Source of the DNA: Purshia tridentata
Taxonomy: Eukaryota > Streptophyta > Magnoliopsida > Rosales > Rosaceae
DNA length: 64,000 nucleotides
Direction of reading: 5' to 3'
Assembly (NCBI GenBank): GCA_003254885.1
Contig: QANT01004135.1
Span: 1 to 64,000 of the forward strand
Shown in pieces: positions 13,926-23,932 of the stretch (within the stretch, counting starts at the first letter, position 1; every line of letters starts with the position of its first letter). The notes below the pieces were generated by a model, which worked only from the letters and a program-made list of their open reading frames with translations, was not told where the DNA came from and ran no database searches. Both the position numbers and the translations under genes were made by a program.

Positions 13926-14690
13926 AACTATCTTTGTACGAAAAAAGAGGATATCAATAGAAAAACACCCAACTTTCAACAAATTTACTAATGTTTACAA
14001 ATGATTCTCTTTTGACTAAGGGCTTTGCGCATTATAATATTAATTAATGATTTTGGCTTTTTTTAAAAGAAAAAAAACAAGACCTCCAAATTAAATTTCA
14101 TCTCATGGAAAAGACGATTCCCATATCTTTTAGCTTTTAGACCTCATGCCTCAGATTTCGCCTAAATTTTCATATAGAAGAAAGCTGTAACAGTATGTTG
14201 TAACATATTCTCTTCATCGCTTATTGGCCCAAAAGTAAAAGAAAAAAACACATTCTCTTCACTTGAATTGCAACACATAAAGGCGTCTAGCGAAAAAAAG
14301 AAGAAGATTAGGCTTAGGGTTTCACTCAAAGAGAAACCTATTTTCCAATACCTGTAAAATGGTGAGATATCAAATTCTTTATGACCAATCCATCTTATTC
14401 CTTCTACTTAAAAAATTAATATACTGTGAATTTAGTGAGGTAACTTATTTAATCCAATATAGATCACTAAACTAGATCTACTAGGTAACTAGAAATAGAC
14501 TTAGACTTTGCTCCATTATCTTAATTATGCATGTGATTACTATTTTAATTAATTTGATATTCCTGAGGTTGAAAGGGGATAGGTAGTGGGATTGATTCTT
14601 ATATCTTGAAATCGTGATCGATCGATCATGATCATAAAAATGTTCCTTCCTTATCCTTAAATGCATGATTTGACCTTGGTTAATTCCTAG
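13926..14690. other. AT-rich spacer between TRIM and MIR171
   Basis: No gene or bounded repeat was seen. The last few hundred bases are the likely promoter region of the MIR171 gene. Confidence 0.4.
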
Positions 14691-14695
14691 CTTGC

Positions 14696-14703
14696 TATAT
14701 AAA
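14696..14703 (+). promoter_or_regulatory. TATA box of the MIR171 gene
   Basis: TATATAAA lies about 95 bases before the pairing arms of the MIR171 hairpin, in the right orientation for an RNA polymerase II start near 14730. The spacing suits a short-leader pri-miRNA. The transcription start is inferred. Confidence 0.55.
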
Positions 14704-14769
14704 GGGTGAAAGCACCTAGTCTGCTAAACAAGCGCAGCGCTACCTCAAGTTGTCTATCTCTATTCTGTG

Positions 14770-14925
14770 TTTCTGCACAAGTAGACAGGGCGTGATATTG
14801 GTCCGGCTGATCATGATCATCTGAATTCATGAGTAATATATATATATCCATCAAAGCTAGCCATCTGATCGAGATCGACGAGCCGAATCAATATCACTCT
14901 TGTATGCTTCTTTGCATGTCTTTTC
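14770..14925 (+). ncRNA. MIR171: MIR171-family microRNA precursor
   Basis: The 3' arm at 14879-14899 is a 21-mer containing GAGCCGAATCAATATCACTC, a member of the miR171 family, whose usual form has GAGCCGxxxCAATATC. The 5' arm at about 14791-14813 (GTGATATTGGTCCGGCTGAT) pairs with it over nearly its whole length, with one central mismatch and small end mismatches, as expected for a miRNA/star duplex. Pairing continues outward (ACAGG against CTTGT) and inward around GATC-rich bases, leaving a loop that contains an (AT)n run. In plants miR171 directs cleavage of GRAS-family HAM/SCL6 mRNAs and so affects meristem upkeep and branching. No long open reading frame overlaps the hairpin. I am sure of the family, less sure of the exact ends of the mature product. 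Confidence 0.85.
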
Positions 14926-16304
14926 ATCTCCATCGATCAGGGCTTCATCCATCATCGTATGCTATTCCCTCTATCTAATTCTAAATTAATTAATTTAATT
15001 TAATTTCTGCGAGCTAGTACGTACAGTACTACGTCGTACTCGATCTCCAGCTATTTTATTTCTATAATTGAATTCTCTTTATGATCAAGTGTTTTTATTC
15101 TGCATGGATCCGGCTGTCTGGTTTTATGGAAGTAAAGACTTGCGGATGATCGATCATCCATATATGGACCCATATATATATATATATATTATTTCATAAT
15201 CTATATTATACCATTATTATCAATATATATTAATTCATCTGTGTCTAATCAATTAGATTCGTTAATTTTTCCAGTTAATGTCTGGCTGTTTACATAATCA
15301 TTGATTTCCCGCTTAATCTGTTATATATATTACTGATGGAGAGTCTGAGGCTTAACTACCATTTGCATTAGGTATGTATAATATATTTCAAGCCTTGATC
15401 CAGGAGTAATTAATATATATATATATATATGTATGTATATTCATCCTATAGTAGACGGCTGCTGGCACCAACTTATTTATATACAGATGCATGCATGTTA
15501 ATTTATTTCATTTTATAATTAGCTAGCTCTGCATTTGTTTTAAGAAAGTTTAATAATTAATTAGTTATTAAATGCACGCGCTAGCTAGCTCGAGTCTTGA
15601 AGTTGTTCACGATCGATCAAGAGAAATAGTCTATAGCGTACTGGGGACTGATCGAGTCAGTGAAACTGACACCCCTTTTAACTTATGCACCCACAAAGTC
15701 AAAATTCACTTTCATTTTCATGCAATCACATCCTTCTGTTTTTCTTCAATTATTCTATTTTTTTTGTCGTCTTCTGTTTGAGAGCTGATCTTGTATGTTC
15801 CTATCACAATCATATGGTGTACGTTTTGAATAATCAATTACCTAGAATTTCTAAATGTCCTTTGATATATGTTTGGTCCTTCTTAAATCTACATCTTTGC
15901 TTACACGTGAAAACCACAATTATATTCCACGTGTCAGCGCTGCAAGCTTTCTCAGTCGAGCTAGGGTTTGGTAGACGGCATGGCCTAATTATTACAGACA
16001 TCCTAAGTAAGTTCCACAACATTAATCAAAGAGACAAACAAACAGAAAAAACCCAAAGACGACATTAGACACCAAGCAAATAAAGTCTAGAGCCTACTCC
16101 CAAGTGCCAAGACCACGCGCTCTACGTACGGATCGACCAACAATAATATATATATAAACATTGTCTAGCTAGAAGCATGATGTAATTGTGGCAAATTAAA
16201 TGTGACAGAAAAATTTTCCATGCATAACAGGAAATTTAGGGAAAGAAGCCGTCAGCAATTGGAACAATGGAATTGAATTCACTTAATGATATATATGTCT
16301 TTAA
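14926..16304. other. AT-rich spacer downstream of MIR171
   Basis: Contains (AT)n runs near 15173-15190 and 15415-15430, and CTAGCTAG and GATCGATC palindromes around 15580-15620. The first few hundred bases may be the 3' part of the pri-miRNA. No protein gene was recognised. Confidence 0.4.
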
Positions 16305-17298
16305 GAGCAATGCTGGCTGACTTCTCCACCTGCCTTCTTCATCTGCTTTTTCTCTTCTTCATATGACATGTGGCTTTCTCTTACACAAAAAATTAAAACT
16401 TTTACTTTTTGAAAACATAAATTTTATTTTACCACAATTGTCCATAATAAATTCATTTAAAGTAATGAGAGAGAGTGGTACAACACAATAAATAATAAAT
16501 AACTTTTCTATTTTTTTGCCCTGAAAAAGGAAACTCTTTAGCTTCCATACCCACCTGCTACCATCTTTGCAGTGACTGATTTGGCGGCAAACAGCACCGG
16601 CCGCCTCATTGGTGAAACGGAGGAAATCTCCAACATCCACCAGCTCATTGAACACATATATTTAATATAATTCTAATACATAAATGGATGAATGGGTAAT
16701 GCTATATATCAAGAAAGCCAAAATAAATAACAGATCAAAGATATTTTGGATAAAAACAAAATACTATCACAAAATCTTCAATGATCTCAATTGAAAGAGA
16801 AGTTAATGACAATATGGGTAATGCTAACAGTTAGAAGAAAGAAAGAAGTATATGGGGGNGGGGGGGGGGGTACTCACAGGTCTCAAGAAGTCAACGTGAT
16901 CCACTTCTAGAAAGTAAGGCACCAATCCTGCAAAGGCATAAGTTGTGGAGAAAGCCAATTCAAACGCTCGGTGCAACAAAAACCCTCCAAAGATCCGACC
17001 ATGTATGTTTCTCTGCTGTGGTTGGCAGATCAAAGACTTTTTCTATGTATTAGCAGGTGGGTATGGAAGCTAAAGAGTTTTTCTTTTTCAGGGAAAAAGA
17101 AAAAAAAGGTTATTTATTATTTGTTATGCTGTACCACTCTCTCTCTCTCATTAGTTTAAATGAATTTATTATGGGCAATTGTAATAAAATAAAATTTATG
17201 CTTTTAAAAAGTAAAAATTTTAGCTTTTTGTGTAAGAGAAAGCCACATGTCATATAGAGAAGGGAAAAGACAGATAGAGAAGACAGTTAGCATTGCTC
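16305..17298 (-). mobile_element. Pack-MULE-like element carrying an acyl-CoA thioesterase gene fragment
   Basis: Long inverted arms, 16305-16560 and 17051-17298, start GAGCAATGCT at both outer ends and finish CCCACCTGCTA at both inner ends. They are alike over about 250 bp, including the shared stretch ATGACATGTGGCTTTCTCTT. Between them lies about 490 bp of unrelated sequence that, on the minus strand, holds pieces of a host gene (see the next entry). The flanks TGTCTTTAA (16296-16304) and GTGTCTTAA (17299-17307) look like an imperfect 9-bp target duplication. Long arms, a 9-bp duplication and a captured exon-intron piece are the marks of a Pack-MULE. There is no transposase, so it is non-autonomous. 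A G run with one N (16859) lies inside. Confidence 0.78.
16614..17033 (-). pseudogene. Captured fragment of an ACOT9-like (hotdog) acyl-CoA thioesterase
   Basis: Minus-strand bases 17033-16871 read QPQQRNIHGRIFGGFLL then HRAFELAFSTTYAFAGLVPY then FLEVDHVDFLRP, which is the plant acyl-coenzyme A thioesterase 9-like hotdog domain. A GTGAGT donor follows directly after RP. After about 230 bp the expected next residues VDVGDFLRF appear at 16640-16614, so the piece appears to keep an intron and the start of the next exon. The acceptor is no longer canonical (CTG before GTG). The residues that follow, TNEAAGAVCRQISHC, do not continue the thioesterase and may come from another source. Start codon, remaining exons and stop are missing, so it cannot encode a working enzyme. 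It sits wholly between the inverted arms of the Pack-MULE-like element. Confidence 0.85.
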
Positions 17299-17476
17299 GT
17301 GTCTTAATTATATAAGAATTATTAATTACTTTTCAATCAATAAATTCACATTTCTGACTACAAAGGATATGAATTAATTATATGCTTGTCTCCATATTAT
17401 TTGACTTTTACTAACAAAAAGGAAGCTAGATACATCAACCTCTTTTTTTTTAATCCATTCTTTTAATACAGTAAAT

Positions 17477-18645
17477 TAGGGGTGAGCATTTTTGTCGTAA
17501 AACCGGAGGACCAAACCAAACCGCCCCTAAAAAAATTATAAAAAACTATGTTGACTATTTTGGTCAAATACCGTTACAAGAACCGAACCAAACCGTCTCT
17601 TATAAGTGTAGGTGTTGGTTTTGGACCTAATAAAACCAAGTTGAACCAAACCGGACCATAAATATATATATAATTATAATTTTACAAATATATTTATGAT
17701 TTATGTATGATTTTAAATTAAAAAGTGACCAAAAAAAATGTTTAAAACTTTAAATTTCAATTTTTAATTTTCTATTATAGAGTAAACCAAAAAATAACTC
17801 CCATATTATATAAAATATATTTGTATAATGTATTAAACTATAAAGTATAACCTTTAAACATATATATATATACAAATAATAAAATATAAGGTATCATATT
17901 CATATAAGTTATAATGTATATGGTTTAGGAAATTAGGAATATAAAGTGTTTGCCATTTAAAGTTTAAACTATAGGGTATACCTTAAACAAAATTACTAAT
18001 CTTAGTAATCTATATTCTAGAATTAATATGACAAATATGTATATACAAAATTAATTACATAACATATTAGAATATTACATATCCCTAATAAATATAACAT
18101 ATAGTCTAAATATGTATATATATAGTAAACAACTATATAACATATAATCATAAGTATAGTGAAACCCCTTTCATTGGAACCTATAAATACCCTAATGAAA
18201 GTATAATGAAACCCCAAACACCTTAATAAAACCCAATAACCCATAAGTATAATAAAACCCTAATAAAACATTGATACCCCAAAAACCCGTAATGAAAGTA
18301 TGAAACCCCAAAAGCCTCTAATGAAAGCATGAAACCCCAAAATTATAAAAAAATAAACCCCATTGAAACCCCAAAAAAAACCCCTAATGAAATTATAAAA
18401 GTACGAAACCCCATTGAAGCCCTAAAAAAAAAACCCTAATAAAAGTACCAAACCCCATTGAAACCCAAAAAAAAACTTCTTTAATTATTTACCATAACAT
18501 CGAACCAAACCGTAACCGTATAAAGTTTGGTTTCTTTTTTTTTTTTACGGTGTAATACACCAAACTACAACGTTCATATATTTACAGTGTGGTACATGCA
18601 TGGTTTTACACACATATTACACCAAACCACACCTTGCCCATCCTA
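17477..18645. mobile_element. hAT-like non-autonomous element with 8-bp target duplication
   Basis: An exact 8-bp direct repeat, CAGTAAAT, flanks the element (17469-17476 and 18646-18653). The ends are short imperfect inverted repeats: TAGGGGTGAGCA on the left and, complemented, TAGGATGGGCAA on the right. Subterminal stretches on both sides are rich in AACCAAACCG-like words (ACCAAACCAAACCGCCCC near 17510; ATCGAACCAAACCGTAACCG near 18500; CACCAAACCACACC near 18620). Short TA-starting ends with an 8-bp duplication and subterminal repeats fit the hAT superfamily. The interior is AT-rich with no transposase. Confidence 0.75.
18165..18475. repeat. Decayed AAACCC-rich array inside the hAT-like element
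   Basis: About 310 bp made of irregular units around GAAACCCC and AAACCCTAATAAAA, spaced 10-35 bp. Some units are close to the plant telomere word AAACCCT, but spacing and sequence vary, so it is not a clean telomere tract. A core reading such as 'CCCCATTGAAACCCCAAAA' recurs several times near 18355-18470, which suggests slippage growth within the element. Confidence 0.6.
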
Positions 18646-19770
18646 CAGTAAATACTAAATACATCAACTTTGAATTTCTGAAATCGAACGTAATAGGGAA
18701 GTTAAATATTTTACAAAGTCGTGTTTTGGACTATATAGTCGGGGTCTAGACGCGCAACACAGTTGACTGCCGCGTTTATTTTACACCAGCCACTAAAAAA
18801 AAGCCACGTAGGCACCGAAATGAAGAGAAACTACGATCTGGCTGACGTGTCGAAATCTGCAGCGTTAAAACATTTTTGACCATATTGAGCCGGAGCAGCC
18901 TTGACTTGGTGGTCAGCTATCATGTCCAGCTCGACGTAAACTACTTAGAAAAAACAAAGAAACCCAAAATAATAAAATTCCTCCTCAAAAAATTTAAGTT
19001 TTCTGACTCTTCTTTCATTTTCTGGGTTCAGCGAAAGACTCCACGAAAGAGAGAGAAAATTGCTTTGGAAGAAAAACTCTTCAAAGTCCTTGTGTCTCTG
19101 TGGGTTTGGGCTTTTGTGGAAACTTTTGCTGCTTGTCTGCCAAAATGAACCGAAATATAGATACTTGTTGACTTGTAATGTCGATCAGGTCATCTCTTTC
19201 TCTCTTTCTCTGTGCCTTTTCTTTTATTTGATTGTGAACCATTGCAGTTTCTCTGTTTGGTTGGTGAGAAAATAAGGAAACAGAAAAGAAAATGGAAATT
19301 TGCATGCAGTGTAGTATTTTCTCAGCTACCAATTAGAGCATAACACGAGCAAATCAATATAGTTTAAATTCAGTATATATTTCAAGCTCTATCAACTTGT
19401 CTGTAATGGGATTGACCAGTTTGAAGATTTCACTGCTGAAGGTAGTGGGGTTGGCACTGAGTATGAATTATTGGAGTTCATAAGCTGTAAAATGCATAGT
19501 ATACTTGGTTGCCATGAAACCACTTAAAAGGATAAATGAAACTGAAATTTTAGATTTTTGAAGTCAGCTACTAGCTAGTAAGTATATCTTTCTAGATTTT
19601 CTTAGGCTTAACTGCTGATCGAATTGTTTATTTTATTTAGTAAAAAATAATGTTGAATATGAGGATCAGTATCTTGCTGCTCTGTTCTTGCCTTCTTGGT
19701 ATCCTTGCCAGATTATATATAGGAAATATGTTGTTGGGAATCAATTTATCTCATTGGTTTTAATTTATAG
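18646..19770. other. Promoter and probable 5' leader of the U-box gene
   Basis: Holds three W-box cores, TTGACT or TTGACC, at 18763, 18876 and 18901, and an ACGT element (GCCACGTAGG, near 18803). From about 19020 the sequence has the CT/GA-rich look of a leader. TAATTTATAG at 19761-19770 resembles a 3' splice site, so a 5'-UTR intron may end just before 19771. No other gene was seen. Confidence 0.4.
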
Positions 19771-19932
19771 ATGCAGACTTGCAGTTGCCAGCAATGTGGT
19801 CAGGCTTCTTCTCTTTGTGGTTGAAATGTGATTCAGACTGAGTTGATGGTCTATATACATAGATTTTCTCTCATACAAAGATGGCAAAGGATATTATTAT
19901 TGGTGCCTCATTTGTTCCAGTGTCTGAATTAA
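19771..19932 (+). promoter_or_regulatory. Three upstream AUGs in the leader of the U-box gene
   Basis: Before the main ATG at 19881 there is a 17-codon frame at 19771-19824 (MQTCSCQQCGQASSLCG, rich in cysteine), a minimal start-stop ATGTGA at 19826-19831, and a frame from 19846 to 19932 that overlaps the main start out of frame. If the leader starts upstream of 19771, a scanning ribosome would meet all three first, which would lower translation. That the leader extends this far is an inference from the acceptor-like sequence at 19770. Confidence 0.45.
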
Positions 19933-22900
19933 TCTCTGAGACAGTTTCTTCCATCATTGATACTGTACGTGCAGCCAAGGATGTCCTCATTCAGAAAGAA
20001 AGTTTCAAAGTATTCTCAACCTACTTGGAGAAGACCTCTTCCATCCTGTTAGAGTTGTCAAAGCAAAACCTTGAGTATTCAGAAAGCTTAACTAATGCTC
20101 TGAAGATTCTCAATCGAGAGGTTGAAGTTGCTAAGCAGATAGCTCTAGATTGCAGCAAAAGAAATAAGGTTTATCTCTTAATCAATTGCCGGAAGATTGT
20201 GAAGGCCCTGGAGAGCAGCACAAAAGAGATTAGTAGAGCACTTAGTCTAATCCCAGTGGCATCTTTGGATGTTTCATTGGGTATAAATAATCAGATTAGC
20301 AAGCTATGCAAAAATATGTTGGATGCAGAATATCGAGCAGCTGTGGCAGAGGATGAGATTTTGGCAAAGATCGAGCGAGGGATACAAGAGCATAATTCTG
20401 ATCTATCTTATGCAAATAATTTGCTTGTTCGTATTGCTGAGACTATTGGGATCTCTAGTGCGCAGTCTGCATTGAACAAGGAATTCGAGGAGTTCAAACG
20501 CGAATTGGATGATACCAATAGGAGAAAAGACATGGAAGAAGATTTGCAAATGGAACAGATTATAGCATTGCTTGAGAAGGCTAATGCTACGACATCTGCT
20601 GAGGACAAAGAGAATAGTTATTTTGAAAGGAGAAGTTCTTTGGGTAAGCAACCCTTGGAACCTCTTCAGCACTTTAATTGCCCCCTCACTCAAGATATCA
20701 TGGTGGACCCTGTGGAAACTTCCTCTCGTAAGACATATGAAAGAAGTGCCATAGAGAAGTGGTTTGCAGATGGTTACACTCACTGTCCTCAGACCGATCT
20801 TCCCTTGGACACTTCAGTCCTACGGCCCAACAAAGCTCTGAAACGATCAATTGAAGAATGGAAAGATAGGAATACCATCATAACCATTGCCTCTATTAAA
20901 CCAAAACTCCAGTCAAATGAAGAGCAAGAAGTGCTTCCATCCTTAAAAAAGCTGGAGAATCTATGCACGGAAAGAGAGTTGCACAGAGAATGGGTAACAA
21001 TGGAGGGCTACATCCCAGTCCTTATTGGACTTCTTGGTTCAAAAAATCGAGAAATAAGAGAGCATGCTCTTGCCATCCTATCAATCCTTGCAAAATATGG
21101 TGAAGAAAATAAGGTAAATTCTAGTGTCATGCTCTATTATGATTGATGAGGCTAAACAGATTAATCTATTGCTATCCAGTATTAAACTGCCGGTGATTAG
21201 ATGCATTGGCATTTCTAAGTTCTATATATTTCATCCAGTTCATTATATCTTTAACAGGGGAGAATCACAAAAGTGGATAATGCACTTGAATCCATTGTCC
21301 GCTCACTTGCACGCCGAATTGGGGAAAGCAAATTAGCATTGCAGTTGTTATTGGAACTATCTAGAAGTAGGCATGCACGAGATTTAATGGGAAATGTTCA
21401 AGGATGCATACTTCTCCTAGTAACAATGTTAAGTATTGAAGACAATCAAGTCACCAGAGATGCAAACGAGCTTCTAGAGAATCTGTCTTTCAATGATCAG
21501 AATGTTAAACAGATGGCAGGAGCAAATTATTTCAAACCTTTGTTGAAGCTTCTTTCTTCAGGTATGCTCGGAAGTGAGGTTCTTCAATAATTCGGAGTAT
21601 GCTGCACTATTTAGTCAGCATTGAATCCTGTGGAAGTTGATGCCAATTATCTCATAATACCTCCTTGTAGATTGTGTATCCTAACAACTTAAACTTGATG
21701 CAGGACCAGAAGATGTTAGAATACTTATGGCTGGGACTTTGTCAGAAATTGAATTGACCGATCACAACAAACTGTCCATAGTTAAAGATGGGGCACTAGA
21801 GCCACTTCTTGAACTGCTTTCACATGGTGATTTAGAAAAGAGGAAAGTGGGTGTTAAAGCTCTTCTTCACCTCTCTAACTTACCAGAAATTGGCCTGCAG
21901 ATGATTAGAAAAGGAGCCGTTGGACCGCTACTTGAACTTCTGTATTGTCACAGCTTATCATCACCAACCTTGCGTGAGCAGGTGGCTGAAACAATTATGC
22001 ACCTTGCCATATCAACTACCACCCCAGAAGCTGCTCAGGAGCAGGTCTCGTTGTTAGACTCTGAGGAAGAGATTTTTAAACTCTTTTCCCTAATATCTTT
22101 AACAGGACCTGACATACAAAGAAGCATTCTTAAAACCTTCCATGCAATGTGTCAATCTTCTTCTGGTTTAGACATCAGAATAAAGTTAAGACAGGTAAAC
22201 ATCCCAGATCAAAATACTATTCTGCCTCTCTTAATTGAAGTTTAAAGTTTCTGTTCTTTTTTGTCGTGCAATTGTATATAAATTAAAAGGAAATTACTAA
22301 CAGTTACTGTGATGCTGCACGTGATTTGCAGCTCTCTGCTGTCCAAGTGTTGGTTCAATTATGTGAGGCTGATAACCCTACCGTTCGGGCAAATGCCATG
22401 AAATTGTTCTCTTGCTTGACAGAAGATGGCGATGACAGCACATTTATGGAGCATGTAAGCCAAAGGTGCATTGATACAGTGCTAAGGATTATAAGAAATT
22501 CTAATGATGTGGAGGAGATAGTTGCTGCAATGGGTATTATTGCTAACCTTCCGAAGGAGCCGCAGATGACTCAGTGGCTTCTAGATGCTGAGGCACTTCA
22601 AATCATCTGCACTTGTCTACGTGATGGGAATAGAGATGCCTCATATAGAAGGCAAGTAATAGAGAATGCTGTTGGAGCTCTTCGCCATTTCACAGTTTCA
22701 ACAAATCAGGAATTGCAGAAAAAAGTAGCTGAAGCTGGAATTATTTCAGTGCTGGTACAGTTACTGGCTTCTGGAACTGCTTTGACAAAACAAAATGCAG
22801 CAGTTTCACTTAAGCAGCTATCAGAAAGTTCGAAAAGCTTAAGCAAGCCAATCAAGAAGCATGGGGCTTTTCTGTGCTGTTTGTCTGCACCTGAACCTGG

Positions 22901-23327
22901 TTGCCCTGCACACCTGGGCATTTGTACAGTTGAGTCTTCATTCTGCATAGTAAAGGCCAACGCTGTTGAACCCCTTGTGAGAATGCTTGGGGAGGCAGAT
23001 GATGGAGCCTGTGAAGCTTCTCTTGATGCACTTTTGACATTGCTTGATGGCCAAGGACTAGAGCAAGGCGGCAAGGTGCTTGATGACGCAAAAGCCATTG
23101 GTCCTATTATAAAATTATTGAGTTCACAATCTGCAAGGTTGCAAGCAAAATCTCTCAAGGCCATAGAAAGGATTTTTCAAGTGACTGAGTTGAATCTTAA
23201 ATATGGAACTTCAGCCCATATGGCACTAGTGGATATTGCTCAGAAGAAAAATAGTGATATGAAGTCTCTGGCTGCCAAGGTACTTGCTCAATTGGGTGTG
23301 CTTGGTAAACACTCTTCCTATTTTTGA
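19881..23327 (+). CDS. U-box/ARM-repeat E3 ubiquitin ligase, PUB43/PUB44 (SAUL1) type
   Basis: Four exons: 19881-21113, 21258-21561, 21704-22194 and 22332-23327, giving 1007 residues. The N-terminal 260 residues are the helical plant U-box N-terminal region (ASFVPVSELISETVSSIIDT). The U-box follows at about residues 262-336, with CPLTQDIMVDPVETSSRKTY and WFADGYTHCPQTDLPL. After it come armadillo-type repeats to the end, for example GALEPLLELLSHGDLEKRKV and AEAGIISVLVQLLASGTALT. The U-box recruits an E2 enzyme and the ARM repeats usually choose the substrate. The best-known relative, SAUL1/PUB44, acts at the plasma membrane in senescence and immunity; applying that here is inference. It faces the OPT gene tail to tail with about 600 bp between stops. 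All splice sites are GT-AG and in phase. The protein is longer than the compact (~800-residue) members. Confidence 0.93.
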
Positions 23328-23932
23328 TTCATGATCTTATACAATACACTTGTTACTCGACTGTACTCCATACAAAACTTTCAAGTTTCAAATGCCAATT
23401 GGTAATGAAAACCTCATTCTTGAATGATGCAATATTTGCTTTTAGTTAGAAACGCGCAAAAGAACAAAAATTATCAGAGAAAAAATAGATAAATAATGAA
23501 AAATAATAATAAGGAAAATTAGCGAAATGGTATTGAGTGGGTACGTTCTGACCCACCTAATGTGCTTTCTCGACCCCATAAGTTTTGTTGAAAATTTCCC
23601 ATTACCCTGATTGCATCATAGTAATGATGCAATTAAGTAACTTTTAGATATTTTATTTTATATATTCCAATCAAATATGGGAAGACGAAATGGATACTTT
23701 TGCGAAATCTAGATACATAGTTAAATGAACTCTTGAAATAAGAATGGCAATGTTCTATAAAACCCAAAGACATAAATCTATAACAAGATGTGCCCTTGTA
23801 TGTCTTCATGATGCATATTAGATCAAAATAAACGATAACTACAAAAGAATCCTTGACAAACTAAGTATTTACAGGCGAAAAAGTAAAGATGGTGCTCACA
23901 AAAGACCTAAATATGACGGTTTTTTTTTTCTC
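23328..23932. other. Shared 3' spacer between convergent U-box and OPT genes
   Basis: AT-rich, about 600 bp, and must contain the 3' ends of both convergent transcripts. No further gene or bounded repeat was seen. Confidence 0.5.

Noticed and set aside
16859-16870. Poly-G run with an N as a G-quadruplex signal
   Set aside because: A single G homopolymer with an undetermined base is more likely a sequencing or assembly weak spot than a structured element.
18165-18475. Interstitial telomere tract
   Set aside because: Units are irregular in both length and sequence and lie wholly inside the hAT-like element; a true tract would show regular 7-bp AAACCCT steps.
22706-23164. 152-codon antisense frame in the U-box gene
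   Set aside because: It lies fully opposite a well-supported exon with ARM repeats; no family features of its own.
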